64,000 bases of DNA. Origin: Crossiella cryophila. Lineage in GTDB: Bacteria > Actinomycetota > Actinomycetes > Mycobacteriales > Pseudonocardiaceae. Each line of letters opens with the position of its first letter. The first letter of the stretch is position 1. The notes beneath the pieces were generated by a model that worked only from the letters and a program-made list of their open reading frames with translations, was not told the DNA's origin and ran no database searches. Made by a program: the position numbers and the translations under genes. The DNA is taken from NCBI RefSeq assembly GCF_014204915.1, contig NZ_JACHMH010000001.1, forward strand, positions 5,109,501 to 5,173,500, written 5' to 3'. This document shows positions 29,754-38,363 of the stretch, piece by piece.

Positions 29754-29782
29754 TACGTAGCCGCTACGTGGTCCGCCCGATG
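29754..29782 (+). promoter_or_regulatory. 29-bp palindromic element, copy A (upstream of PucR 2)
   Basis: TACGTAG-CCG-CTACGTG, then 12 nt ending CGATG. The element ends 64 nt before the ATG of PucR 2. The left and right halves form an inverted repeat with 3-bp spacer. The same arrangement with identical spacing recurs at 32511, 33682, 45732 and (minus strand) 40712, each before a gene of the terpenoid locus. It is probably a regulator-binding promoter element. Confidence 0.85.
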
Positions 29783-29846
29783 CCCCGCCACGCCGGGCGG
29801 GAGACCGTCGTGGCTGCCCCAGCAGCACGACGAAGGGACCTCGGCC

Positions 29847-31037
29847 ATGACCCACGCCGTCCGGGACACCGCCGCCAACCGGGTCCGGGAACTCGGCTTC
29901 GCCCTGCTGCGCCGGGCCGACGCGCACACCGAGGAACTCACCGACCTGCTCCAGGACGCCCTGCCGGTGTACCGGTCCGGGCTGGTGCTGGACCGGGCCG
30001 GACTGCGCGCCGCCTGCCGGGACCGGCTACGCGTGGTCTACTCCGCGCTGGCCAGGCGGCCCTGCGCCACCACCCTGTCCGCCGCGGGCATCGGCCGCCG
30101 CCGGGCCGCCGCGGGCGTGTCCCTGGCCACCCTGCTGGAGGCCGCGCACCTGCTGATCGGCTTCATCTGGCGGCGACTGGCCGACACCGCGCTGCACACC
30201 GGATTCGCCGGACCGGCCCTGGCCCACGGCACCCAGCACGCCTGGGACCTGCACGAGGAGTTCGTCCGCGAGCTGGTCCTCGGCTACCAGCAGGAGATCG
30301 CCGCCGGTGCGCTGGAGGCGGGCGCGGCGCACACCGGCACCATGCGCGCCCTGCTGCGCGGCAGCGAACCGGTGATCTCCTGGGCCGCGACCGAGGCCCT
30401 TGGCCTGCCAAGGGAAGGCACCTTCCTCGCGGTGGCGGCCACCGCGGTCGAGGGGGACGCGGCGCGGCTGATCTCGACCCGGTTGCGGGCAGCCGGGATG
30501 TCGTTGGGGTGGACCGAACTGGACGGGGTCGACGCGGGCATCATCGCCACCCCGGCCCGCGCCGAGAGCCTGATCTCCCTGCTGCACGGGCTTTCCGGCG
30601 TCCAGGCCGGGGTGAGCCCCGCCTACCGGAGCCTGACCGGGACCGCCAGGGCGTTCCGGCTGGCCCGCACCGCCCTGGACGCCGGCACCGCGCGGAATCC
30701 GGTGGTGTGCTTCGACTCCGCGCCGCTGGCGATGATCGCGGCGAGTTCACCGGCGGCGGCGGACGGACTCGCCGAGGTGTTGCTGGCGCCGCTGGCCGAC
30801 CTGCCAGAGGTCGAGCGGGAGCTGCTGGTGCGCACGCTCGGGGCCTGGCTGGACGCCGGGGGATCGGCCGGCGCGGCGGGGGAGTTGCTGTACTGCCACC
30901 CCAACACCGTGCGCTACCGGCTGCGCAAACTGCAGGAGCGCACCGGTCGCTCGCTGGCCGATCCCGTGGCCGTCACCGAACTGGCCCTGGCCTACGAGGC
31001 TGGCCGGCGACGGCGTAGGCGGCCTGACGGCTGCTGA
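29847..31037 (+). CDS. PucR/CdaR-type transcriptional regulator 2
   Basis: 396 residues, ATG start with GAAGGGA upstream. It has the same architecture as its two paralogues: LQDALPVYRSGLVLDRAGLRA at the N-terminus, AGVSLATLLEAAHLLIGFIWRRL, then AGVSPAYRSLTGTARAFRLARTAL in the middle, and YCHPNTVRYRLRKLQERTGR as C-terminal helix-turn-helix. The 29-bp palindromic element (29754-29782) stands upstream, so it may be autoregulated or part of the regulon. Its last 65 bp overlap the 3' end of the convergent P450 gene, so the two transcripts are antisense to each other there. Confidence 0.9.
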   Translation: MTHAVRDTAANRVRELGFALLRRADAHTEELTDLLQDALPVYRSGLVLDRAGLRAACRDRLRVVYSALARRPCATTLSAAGIGRRRAAAGVSLATLLEAAHLLIGFIWRRLADTALHTGFAGPALAHGTQHAWDLHEEFVRELVLGYQQEIAAGALEAGAAHTGTMRALLRGSEPVISWAATEALGLPREGTFLAVAATAVEGDAARLISTRLRAAGMSLGWTELDGVDAGIIATPARAESLISLLHGLSGVQAGVSPAYRSLTGTARAFRLARTALDAGTARNPVVCFDSAPLAMIAASSPAAADGLAEVLLAPLADLPEVERELLVRTLGAWLDAGGSAGAAGELLYCHPNTVRYRLRKLQERTGRSLADPVAVTELALAYEAGRRRRRRPDGC

Positions 31038-32346
31038 GCCGCAACCGCAACCCCTGCGGGTGCAGCACCGCGCCCGCGAACGCCTTCACTTCCTGCCCGC
31101 CCTCCCGGCTGAACGTCCAGCGCTGCAGGAAGCTGGCCAGCACCAGGGCGTTGGACAGCATGGAGAAGTTGTCCCCGATGCACTTGCGGGCGCCGGAGCC
31201 GAACGGGATGAACACGTTGCGCGGGTGCGTGGGGCGCAGCCACCGGTCCGGCCGGAACTCCAGCGGGTCCGGGAAAGCGGCCGGATCGCGGTGCATGGCG
31301 GCGAAGCTGTAGAGGAAGTTGCGCCCCACCGGGAACTCCACCCCGCCCAGGGTGACCGGGGTGATGGTCCGCCTGGTCTGGAACCACACCGGGCAGTACA
31401 GCCGCAGGGTCTCCATCAGGGCCCGGTTCAGCTTGCCCAGCCGGGGCAGATCCGCCACCGTCGGCGGCCTGCCCTGCAACACCTCGGCCAGCTCCTCGGC
31501 GATCTCCTGCTCCAGTTCCGGCGCGTTGATCATGGCGTAGAGGAACCAGCTCATGGTGCTGGCCGAGGTCTCGCTGCCCGCCATCAGGAAGGTGACCACC
31601 TGGTCGACCAGCAGCTCGTGCGACAGGCCTGCCCCGTGCTCGTCCCTGGCCGCGATCAGCTGCGACATCAGGTCGGTCGAGTTCTGGCCGGTGTCCAGGT
31701 GCCGGGTGACGGCCGCGCCGACCGCGCCGCGGATGGTGGTCCGCGCGCGCTGGAAGCGGATGTTGGCCGGCAGCGGCAGCTTGTTGAGGAAGTCCGCAGG
31801 CATCAGGGTCTGGCGCAGGATCCCCTTGAGGAACTCCGGCAGCAGGTCGGCGAGACTGACCGAGACCTCGTCGAAGTCGTCCCCGGAGAAGATCGTCTTG
31901 GACATCAGCACCATGGTGAGGCGCTGCAGCTCGGGGTACAGCTCCAGGACCTGACCCTCGGCGTACCGCCCGACCTGCTGCTCGGCGCCCTCGGCCACGA
32001 TGGCGGCGTACTGCCGGAGCGCGGCCTGGCTGAAGGCGGGCTGGATCATCCGGCGCTGCCTGCGGTGCTCGGCCTTGGCGCAGGTCATGAGCCCGTTGCC
32101 GAGGAACAGCTTGACGTGCTCGAAGAAGCGGCCCTTGTCGAACTTGTCACTGTCGGCCGTCAGCACCTGGTGCAGCAGGTCCGGGTTGTTGATCAGGTAG
32201 TACGGCTGCCCGCCGACGCCGATCTCGACGATGTCCCCCAGCGGGGCAAGGGTCTCCAGATAATTGAGCCGCCCCTTGGCCAAGGCCAGTGCGTTGCCCA
32301 GGACCGGAAGCCGATTCGGCGCCTTGACCACCGTCGCGTGTGCCAT
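30973..32346 (-). CDS. Cytochrome P450 of the terpenoid locus
   Basis: 457 residues, longer than typical soluble class I P450s and closer to terpenoid-oxidising enzymes such as the CYP170/CYP183 groups (family impression). The I-helix motif is AGSETSAST, ExxR is ETLR, the PERF-like region is FRPDRW, and the haem loop is FGSGARKCIGDNFSM with the Cys ligand near 400. The start at 32346 has GAGGAG 8 nt upstream. It is flanked by two PucR regulators and lies close to terpene synthase 1, so the likely substrate is the terpene hydrocarbon. Copy B of the 29-bp element lies 165 bp upstream on the divergent side. Its 3' end runs 65 bp into the PucR 2 gene. Confidence 0.93.
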   Translation of the reverse strand: MAHATVVKAPNRLPVLGNALALAKGRLNYLETLAPLGDIVEIGVGGQPYYLINNPDLLHQVLTADSDKFDKGRFFEHVKLFLGNGLMTCAKAEHRRQRRMIQPAFSQAALRQYAAIVAEGAEQQVGRYAEGQVLELYPELQRLTMVLMSKTIFSGDDFDEVSVSLADLLPEFLKGILRQTLMPADFLNKLPLPANIRFQRARTTIRGAVGAAVTRHLDTGQNSTDLMSQLIAARDEHGAGLSHELLVDQVVTFLMAGSETSASTMSWFLYAMINAPELEQEIAEELAEVLQGRPPTVADLPRLGKLNRALMETLRLYCPVWFQTRRTITPVTLGGVEFPVGRNFLYSFAAMHRDPAAFPDPLEFRPDRWLRPTHPRNVFIPFGSGARKCIGDNFSMLSNALVLASFLQRWTFSREGGQEVKAFAGAVLHPQGLRLRLSSRQAAYAVAGQPRRPGPVR

Positions 32347-32510
32347 CTGTGTAGCTCCTCAAGAGCCGTTGTTCCGGGGGATTTGCGAATTCGATCCGAG
32401 CCTGTCAGGAACGGCGATCGGGGTCGATGTACGGCAGAACAAAAAGAGGGACACCGCCGCTGTGCGCTGAAACAACCACGCGGGTTTCCGGCGAATTCCG
32501 GGTTAGGAAG

Positions 32511-32539
32511 TGCGTAGTCGCTACGTAGTCTGCCCGATG
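32511..32539 (+). promoter_or_regulatory. 29-bp palindromic element, copy B (upstream of PucR 3)
   Basis: TGCGTAG-TCG-CTACGTA followed by 12 nt ending CCCGATG. The element ends 31 nt before the PucR 3 ATG. It lies in the 224-bp region between the divergent P450 and PucR 3 genes, so the symmetric part could serve both. The asymmetric CGATG tail points toward PucR 3. Confidence 0.85.
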
Positions 32540-32570
32540 TGCGCACGGCCCAGCTGGATACGCTCCGGGC

Positions 32571-33680
32571 ATGTCGGAGGCAGGGCAGGAACTGGCACAT
32601 GCGACCGAGGAGATCGCCGATACGGTCATCGGACGAATTCGGGCAAGCGTACCTGCCTATCGGGCTCTGGCCGGGTCCGGCGCCGAGGAATTCCGGCAGA
32701 GCATCCGGAGTCACGTTCGATTCGCGCTGGCCGCGCTGGAGTCGGCCGCGGTGCTGGACGTGCCCGACACCCGGGAGGAAGGGCGGCGCTCGGCCGAGGG
32801 CGGGATCCCGTTCGCCGCGGTGCTGGCCGCCTGCCAGGTGGTCGCGGACTGCCTCTGGGAACGGCTGTCGGCGGCGGGGACGCCACTGCCCTCGGCAGCC
32901 AGGATGTGGACCGGCCTGCAGACCTGCGTGCGGCAGCTGGCCCTGGGCTACCAGGAGGAGTCGCTGCACCAGGCCCGCGCCGACGAGCAGCGGCGCACCG
33001 CCCTGCTGGACGCGCTGCTGGCCGGGCGCCTGGACGGTGAGGACCTCAGCCAGGCCGCCGACGTGCTGCGCATCCCGGCCCGCGGCACCTACGCGGTGAT
33101 CGCGGCGCAGGTCCCGGCCATCGGCCGCAACGCGCTGTTACGTGCGGAGACCACCCTGCAGGCCAGCGGCGCGGCCTCGGTCTGGCGGCTCGGCCCCGAT
33201 CTCGAGGTCGGCGTGGCCTGCCTGTCCATCTCGCACGTGCAACCGGGTGAGCTGGCCGAACTGCTGCACGGCCACTGCGCGGGCCCGGTGGCGGTCAGTC
33301 CGGCCTACCACGACCTGCGGGAGAGCGCGGCGGCCCTGCGGCTGGTCACCGAGGACCTCCGGCGGGCGAGCGCCGATCCGCTGGCCGCCGCGATCGCGGC
33401 CGCCCCCGATGTGCTGGCCAGGGTCGCCGAGGTGGTCTTCGCCGAGCTGGCCGGGCTGCCCGTGGCCGAGCGCGCGCTGCTGCTGGACACCTTCGGCGCC
33501 TGGCTGGCCTGCCATGGTTCGGTCGTGGACACGGCAGGCAGCCTGAATTGTCATCCGAACACCGTCTGGTCCCGGCTGCGAAAACTCGAGGAACGCACCG
33601 GGCGATCGCTGACCGACCCGAGACAGCTCGCCGAACTCAGTCTGGCCTATCGCATCACCCGGGAAAACCAATTTCCGTGA
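32571..33680 (+). CDS. PucR/CdaR-type transcriptional regulator 3
   Basis: 369 residues. N-terminal ADTVIGRIRASVPAYRAL, then FAAVLAACQVVADCLWERL, middle VAVSPAYHDLRESAAALRL, and C-terminal helix-turn-helix LNCHPNTVWSRLRKLEERTGRSL. It is the shortest of the three paralogues, and no convincing ribosome site precedes the ATG, so the message may be nearly leaderless or the start misplaced. It is followed within 100 bp by copy C of the 29-bp element and terpene synthase 1. Likely role: control of the terpenoid locus (inference). Confidence 0.88.
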   Translation: MSEAGQELAHATEEIADTVIGRIRASVPAYRALAGSGAEEFRQSIRSHVRFALAALESAAVLDVPDTREEGRRSAEGGIPFAAVLAACQVVADCLWERLSAAGTPLPSAARMWTGLQTCVRQLALGYQEESLHQARADEQRRTALLDALLAGRLDGEDLSQAADVLRIPARGTYAVIAAQVPAIGRNALLRAETTLQASGAASVWRLGPDLEVGVACLSISHVQPGELAELLHGHCAGPVAVSPAYHDLRESAAALRLVTEDLRRASADPLAAAIAAAPDVLARVAEVVFAELAGLPVAERALLLDTFGAWLACHGSVVDTAGSLNCHPNTVWSRLRKLEERTGRSLTDPRQLAELSLAYRITRENQFP

Positions 33681-33681
33681 T

Positions 33682-33710
33682 TACGTAGTGCCTACGTACT
33701 TGTCGCGATG
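33682..33710 (+). promoter_or_regulatory. 29-bp palindromic element, copy C (upstream of terpene synthase 1)
   Basis: TACGTAG-TGC-CTACGTA, then 12 nt ending GCGATG, beginning right after the PucR 3 stop codon. It ends 59 nt before the GTG start of terpene synthase 1. This makes the synthase an independent unit of the presumed regulon rather than part of a PucR 3 operon. Confidence 0.87.
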
Positions 33711-33769
33711 TCCGCCGAACCCGGGCGTGCGCAGACTGGAGACCACGTAAGGTCGTCGGAGGGATTTGT

Positions 33770-34741
33770 GTGCCTATCAGGGATCTAGTTCGCGACTTCG
33801 CCATTCCCGCCATTCCGGTGGCGGCCTGGCACGGACAGGCGGAACACGAGACGAGACGATGGGTGCGCCGGTTCGGAATGGTGCGGGCGCCGGCCGCCTG
33901 CGCGCATTTCGACGCCATTGGCGCTGGCCGGTTGTCCGCGTGGGTATACCCGGAGGCGGCCCTGGAGGTGCGGGGTGTGGTGACCGACTGGCTGTCCTGG
34001 CTCTTCGTCATCGACGACCAGTGCGATGAGGGCCTGCTGGGCCGGGACCCGGTGGCGCTGGACCGGCTGACCGGCCCGGTGCACCAGGTCCTGGACGGCC
34101 GCCGGGACGACCTGCCGCCGCTGGCCGCCGGCCTGGCCGACATCTGCGACCGGGTCAGCCACCTCGGCCCGTGGTGGGCCCGCTACCGCGATCACGTGCG
34201 CGGCTACCTGGACGCCTGCCGCTGGGAGGCGGCGAACCGGGCGGCCGGGCGGGTGCCGGTGCTGGACGCCTACCTGCCGCACCGGCGCTGGGCCGGTTCC
34301 ATGCTGGCCACCCTGGACCTGACCGAACTGGCCACCGGCGACCTGCTCACCGACCAGGAGTGGGCCGATCCGGACTACCAGCAGGCCATGACCGCCGCCG
34401 CCGACATCGTCTGCTGGACCGACGACGTGGTGGCGGTGGACAAGGAGGTCGCCCGCGGTGACGTGCACAACCTGGTGATCGTGCTCTCCACCCGGCACGG
34501 CATCCCGTGGGCGGAGGCGACCCGGCTCGCCGGGGACATGCTGGACCGGCGGGTGGCGGAGTTCCTGGCGGCCGAGACCCGTTTGCTGGCCGCGGATCCG
34601 GCGCGCTGGAGCCGTAACCTGCACGGGCTGCGGGCGTGGATGCGCGGGCACCTGGACTGGGGTGCGGAGACGGCCCGCTACCGCGAGGTCGACCGCTGCG
34701 AGGGCGTGCCGGCCTACATCGAGGAACTGCTGGTCGGATGA
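33770..34741 (+). CDS. Class I terpene synthase 1 with altered NSE triad
   Basis: 323 residues from GTG 33770 (GGAGGG 6 nt upstream). The aspartate-rich metal motif is DDQCDE at about 82-87. The second metal motif, normally NDxxSxxxE, reads DDVVAVDKE at about 218-226: Asn is replaced by Asp and Ser by Ala. The YLPHRRWAG segment holds the diphosphate-sensing Arg region, and a late TARY supplies the usual Arg-Tyr pair. The enzyme should cyclise a prenyl diphosphate after ionisation. The changed triad may alter metal binding or the product, or mark a co-factor-like paralogue. Terpene synthase 2 (45818) keeps the canonical triad. It is preceded by copy C of the 29-bp element. Confidence 0.9.
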   Translation: MPIRDLVRDFAIPAIPVAAWHGQAEHETRRWVRRFGMVRAPAACAHFDAIGAGRLSAWVYPEAALEVRGVVTDWLSWLFVIDDQCDEGLLGRDPVALDRLTGPVHQVLDGRRDDLPPLAAGLADICDRVSHLGPWWARYRDHVRGYLDACRWEAANRAAGRVPVLDAYLPHRRWAGSMLATLDLTELATGDLLTDQEWADPDYQQAMTAAADIVCWTDDVVAVDKEVARGDVHNLVIVLSTRHGIPWAEATRLAGDMLDRRVAEFLAAETRLLAADPARWSRNLHGLRAWMRGHLDWGAETARYREVDRCEGVPAYIEELLVG

Positions 34742-34742
34742 G

Positions 34743-34779
34743 GTGCTGGGGCGGCGCCGGATCGACGCCGCCCCAGCAC
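34743..34779. terminator. Bidirectional terminator between terpene synthase 1 and ispG
   Basis: A perfect 14-bp inverted repeat (GTGCTGGGGCGGCG and its complement) with a 9-nt loop begins 1 nt after the synthase stop and ends 10 nt before the ispG stop on the other strand. It should end both convergent transcripts. Confidence 0.92.
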
Positions 34780-34789
34780 GTTCCGCTGT

Positions 34790-35941
34790 TCAGCTCGCGG
34801 TCACCACGGGCACGGCGCCCTCGACGGGCTCCATCTCCTCGGCGATCCGCATGGCCTCCTCGATCAGGGTTTCCACGATCTGGTGCTCGGGCACGGTTTT
34901 GATCACCTTGCCCTTGACGAAAATCTGGCCCTTGCCATTGCCGGAGGCCACACCCAGATCCGCCTCGCGAGCCTCACCGGGGCCGTTGACGACACAGCCC
35001 ATCACCGCCACCCGCAACGGCACCTCCATGCCTTCCAGCCCGGCGGTGACCTGTTCGGCGAGGGTGTAGACGTCGACCTGGGCGCGGCCGCAGCTGGGGC
35101 AGGAGACGATCTCCAGCTTGCGCGGGCGGAGGTTGAGGGATTGCAGGATCTGGGTGGCGACCTTGATCTCCTCCACCGGCGGCGCGGAGAGGGAAACCCT
35201 GATGGTGTCGCCGATACCGCGGGACAGCAGCGCGCCGAAGCCCACCGCGGACTTGATGGTGCCCTGGAAGGTCGGCCCGGCCTCGGTGACCCCCAGGTGC
35301 AGCGGGTAGTCGCACTGTTCGGCGAGCAGTTCGTAGGCGCGGACCATGACGACCGGGTCGTTGTGCTTGACGGAGATCTTGATGTCGTGGAAGTCGTGTT
35401 CGGCGAACAGCGAGGCTTCCCACAGCGCGGATTCGACCAGGGCTTCGGGGGTGGCTTTGCCGTACTTCTTGAGCAGCCGTGGGTCGAGGGATCCGGCGTT
35501 GACGCCGATGCGGATCGGGGTGCCGGTCTCCTTTGCCGCCTGGGAGATTTCGCCGATCCGGTCGTCGAACTTCTTGATATTCCCCGGGTTCACCCGAACG
35601 GCGGCGCATCCGGCTTCGATGGCGGCGAAGACGTACTTGGGCTGGAAGTGGATGTCGGCGATCACCGGGATCCCGGATTTCCGTGCGATGGCTGGCAAAG
35701 CGTCCGCGTCGTCCTGCGAGGGGCAGGCGACTCGCACGATGTCGCAGCCCGCCGCGGTGAGTTCGGCGATCTGTTGCAGGGTCGCGTTGACGTCGCTGGT
35801 GAGCGTGGTGGTCATGGTCTGGATGGACACCGGGTGATCGCTGCCCACGCCGACTTTGCCGACCTGGAGCTGCCGGGTCTTCCGGCGTTCGGCGAGCACC
35901 GGTGGCGGCAGGTCCGGCATGCCGAGGGAAACCTGGCTCAC
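34790..35941 (-). CDS. ispG: 4-hydroxy-3-methylbut-2-en-1-yl diphosphate synthase
   Basis: 383 residues, normal for the short bacterial IspG. The N-terminal TIM barrel has [45 protein letters not shown] and VRVNPGNI. The C-terminal iron-sulphur domain has [12 protein letters not shown] and [17 protein letters not shown], providing the three Cys and the Glu for the 4Fe-4S cluster. IspG reductively converts MEcPP to HMBPP, the penultimate MEP-pathway step. It is last in an operon, with GTGA overlap to dxs. As this is a specialised-metabolite locus, it is probably a second genomic copy that boosts precursor supply (inference). Confidence 0.97.
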   Translation of the reverse strand: MSQVSLGMPDLPPPVLAERRKTRQLQVGKVGVGSDHPVSIQTMTTTLTSDVNATLQQIAELTAAGCDIVRVACPSQDDADALPAIARKSGIPVIADIHFQPKYVFAAIEAGCAAVRVNPGNIKKFDDRIGEISQAAKETGTPIRIGVNAGSLDPRLLKKYGKATPEALVESALWEASLFAEHDFHDIKISVKHNDPVVMVRAYELLAEQCDYPLHLGVTEAGPTFQGTIKSAVGFGALLSRGIGDTIRVSLSAPPVEEIKVATQILQSLNLRPRKLEIVSCPSCGRAQVDVYTLAEQVTAGLEGMEVPLRVAVMGCVVNGPGEAREADLGVASGNGKGQIFVKGKVIKTVPEHQIVETLIEEAMRIAEEMEPVEGAVPVVTAS

Positions 35942-37743
35942 TGCAACACACCTTCCAGGCGGGACGGGTGCGGGACGGGGGTGCTGCCGAGGTTCGCCCG
36001 CGCGGCCTCGGCGATCGACTCGGCGTCCAGGCCGCAGGCGGCCAGGATGTCGCCGCGGGCGCCGTGGTCCAGGAAGGCCGGTGGCACGCCGAGGTTGTCC
36101 ACGGGGGTGCGGACCCCGGCCGCACCGCAGGCCTGGGCGAGCGCGGTGCCCAGGCCTCCGGTGCGCACCCCGTCCTCGACGGTCACGACGAGGCGGTGTC
36201 GTGCGGCGAGGTGGACCAGGGTCGGGTTGATCGGGAGCAGCCAGCGCGGGTCGACCACGGTGACGCCGAGGCCGTCCTGTTCGAGCAGTGCGGCGGCCTG
36301 GAGCGCGGGTTCGGCGAGCACCCCGGCGGAGACGATCAGCACGTCCAGTGGGGTGTGCTCACCGCGGTAGAGCACGTCCATGCCGTCCATCCGGTTGCGG
36401 GCCTTGATCGCCGGACCGGCCGCGGCCTTGGGGAAGCGCAGCGCGGTCGGGCCGGGGTCGTCCACCGCCTCGGCGAGCAGCGCCGCCAGCTCCACCGGAT
36501 CCCGTGGCGAGGCCACCCGCATACCCGGCACCTGGCCGAGCAGCGCGAGGTCCCAGACACCGTGGTGGGACGGGCCGTCCGGGCCGGTGATGCCCGCGCG
36601 GTCGAGGACGAAGGTGACCGGGAGCTGGTGCAGGGCGACGTCCATGAGGACCTGGTCGATGGCGCGGTTGAGGAAGGTGGCGTACAGGCAGACCACCGGG
36701 TGCAGCCCACCCATGGCGAGCCCGGCGGCTGAGGTGACGGCGTGTTGTTCGGCGATGCCGACGTCGAAGATCCGGTCCGGGAAACGCTGGGCGAAGCGGT
36801 GCAGGCCAACGGGTCGCAGCATCGCCGCGGTCAGCGCGACCAGGTCAGGGCGGGTCTCGGCGAGTTCGGTGATGTGCCTGCCGAACAGGCTGGTCCAGCT
36901 CGGCGCGCCACCGGCCTTGCCGGTCCCGGTGGCCGGGTTCAGCACGCCGATGCCGTGCATCCGGTCGGCCTCGTCGTTCTCCGCGTGGGTGTAGCCGCGG
37001 CCCTTCTCGGTCACGCAGTGCACCACCACCGGCTGGTTCAGCTCGCGGGCGTGCCGCAGCGCCGTCTCGGTGGCCCGCACGTCGTGGCCGTCGATCGGGC
37101 CCAGGTAGAGGAAACCCATGGTGTGGAACAGGTTCCGGCCACTGGCCGCGCCGGATCGGAGGGCGCCGAGGTGTTCGGCCAGGCCGCCGATGGTCGGGTC
37201 GTAGGAGCGGCCGTTGTCGTTGAGCACCACGATCACCGGCCGCCCCGAGCCACCGAGGTTGTTCAGCGACTCCCAGGCCAGGCCGCCGGTCAACGCGCCG
37301 TCGCCGATCACCGCGACCACCCGCCGGTCGGTCTCCCCGCGCAGCTGCTGGGCCTTGGCCAGGCCGTCCGCCCAGGCCAGCGAGGTGGAGGCGTGCGAGT
37401 TCTCCACGTGGTCGTGCTCGGATTCCGCGCGCTGCGGGTACCCGGCCAGCCCGCCCGCCACCCGCAGGCTGTCGAACTCCTGCTGCCTGCCGGTGAGGAT
37501 CTTGTGCACGTAGGACTGGTGCCCGGTGTCGAAGATGATCCGGTCCCGCGGCGAGTCGAACACCCGGTGCAGTGCGATGGTCAGCTCCACCACGCCCAGG
37601 TTCGGGCCGAGGTGCCCGCCGGCCCGGCAGACCTTCTCCACCAGGAAGTGCCGGATCTGCCCGGCCAGCGCGGGAATCTCGTTGGCGGGCAGGGATTTCA
37701 GGCGGTGCGGGTCGACGATGTGCGTCAGCGGTGTGGTGGTCAT
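35938..37743 (-). CDS. dxs: 1-deoxy-D-xylulose-5-phosphate synthase
   Basis: 601 residues. Family landmarks: [34 protein letters not shown], the thiamine diphosphate motif GDGALTGG with a following [16 protein letters not shown] with the catalytic Glu of the pyrimidine domain, and [12 protein letters not shown]. It condenses pyruvate and glyceraldehyde 3-phosphate, the first and flux-controlling step of the MEP pathway. It is coupled by 4-bp overlaps to the IspH-like companion and to ispG. A dedicated dxs next to prenyl diphosphate and terpene synthases is a known device in terpenoid clusters for raising precursor supply. Confidence 0.97.
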   Translation of the reverse strand: MTTTPLTHIVDPHRLKSLPANEIPALAGQIRHFLVEKVCRAGGHLGPNLGVVELTIALHRVFDSPRDRIIFDTGHQSYVHKILTGRQQEFDSLRVAGGLAGYPQRAESEHDHVENSHASTSLAWADGLAKAQQLRGETDRRVVAVIGDGALTGGLAWESLNNLGGSGRPVIVVLNDNGRSYDPTIGGLAEHLGALRSGAASGRNLFHTMGFLYLGPIDGHDVRATETALRHARELNQPVVVHCVTEKGRGYTHAENDEADRMHGIGVLNPATGTGKAGGAPSWTSLFGRHITELAETRPDLVALTAAMLRPVGLHRFAQRFPDRIFDVGIAEQHAVTSAAGLAMGGLHPVVCLYATFLNRAIDQVLMDVALHQLPVTFVLDRAGITGPDGPSHHGVWDLALLGQVPGMRVASPRDPVELAALLAEAVDDPGPTALRFPKAAAGPAIKARNRMDGMDVLYRGEHTPLDVLIVSAGVLAEPALQAAALLEQDGLGVTVVDPRWLLPINPTLVHLAARHRLVVTVEDGVRTGGLGTALAQACGAAGVRTPVDNLGVPPAFLDHGARGDILAACGLDAESIAEAARANLGSTPVPHPSRLEGVLQ

Positions 37744-38363
37744 GGACGCCCCTGTTCGTTGGTGGTCAAGGATTCGACGCGGGTGGGACCGAGACCGCCG
37801 ATCGCCGCGAGCACCCCGGTCAGCAGCTGCCGCCGGGTGTCGCGGTGCAGCAGCAACCCGACCGTGCCCGCCTCGGCCAGCCAGTCCGCGCGCACCTGCC
37901 CGGCCGAGCGCACCAGGTGCGCCGGCACGTCCCGGTACGGGGTGAGCGCGGCCGGGTCCAGCACCAGCAGCAGGTCCACCGGCTCCGGCCGGTCCAGCAG
38001 CAGGACCCGGCGCGGGCGCAGCGCGGCCGACCACTCGCGCACCACCGCGGCGGTGGCGGCCAGGGTGGCCGGATCGTCGGCGTTCGCGGCCGCGCCCAGC
38101 CCGACCGGCCGCCCCCGGTCGTCCACCCAGGAGGCGGTGAACCCGAGCGAGCGGTGGTCGCCGCACTCGTCGTCGTAGGTCAGCAGGCCCCGGCCCGCGC
38201 TCAGTCCGAGCCTGCGCAGACTCCCGGCCAGCAGCGGCGCGGCCGGACAGGGGGCAAGGCCACCGTCGGTGCGCAGGCCCTCGGCGATCACCGCCCCGCG
38301 CTGAACCGCTTGCGACGCCACCGAAACCGGGCGGAAAGCACTGTGGTGCCGCAACGAGTTCAC
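37740..38363 (-). CDS. IspH-derived companion protein lacking the iron-sulphur core
   Basis: 207 residues from GTG 38363, overlapping the ispH stop by 4 bp. Residues about 24-128 align with the unusual N-terminal extension of the adjacent Isp[20 protein letters not shown] against [19 protein letters not shown], then ADDPATLAA and VREWSAAL against the equivalent IspH segments. Residues about 129-207 ([22 protein letters not shown]) align with the IspH C-terminus. The catalytic middle is absent, and none of the three cluster-binding Cys motifs remains. It looks like an ispH duplicate that lost its active core by an in-frame deletion yet kept a clean reading frame and tight coupling. This suggests a structural or regulatory partner of IspH. 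The function is unknown. Confidence 0.8.
   Translation of the reverse strand: MNSLRHHSAFRPVSVASQAVQRGAVIAEGLRTDGGLAPCPAAPLLAGSLRRLGLSAGRGLLTYDDECGDHRSLGFTASWVDDRGRPVGLGAAANADDPATLAATAAVVREWSAALRPRRVLLLDRPEPVDLLLVLDPAALTPYRDVPAHLVRSAGQVRADWLAEAGTVGLLLHRDTRRQLLTGVLAAIGGLGPTRVESLTTNEQGRP

Noticed and set aside
37740-38363. Frameshifted remnant of ispH
   Set aside because: The frame is open over its whole length, has coupled start and stop overlaps, and its sequence differs from the neighbouring ispH. Only the catalytic middle is missing, which fits an in-frame loss rather than decay.
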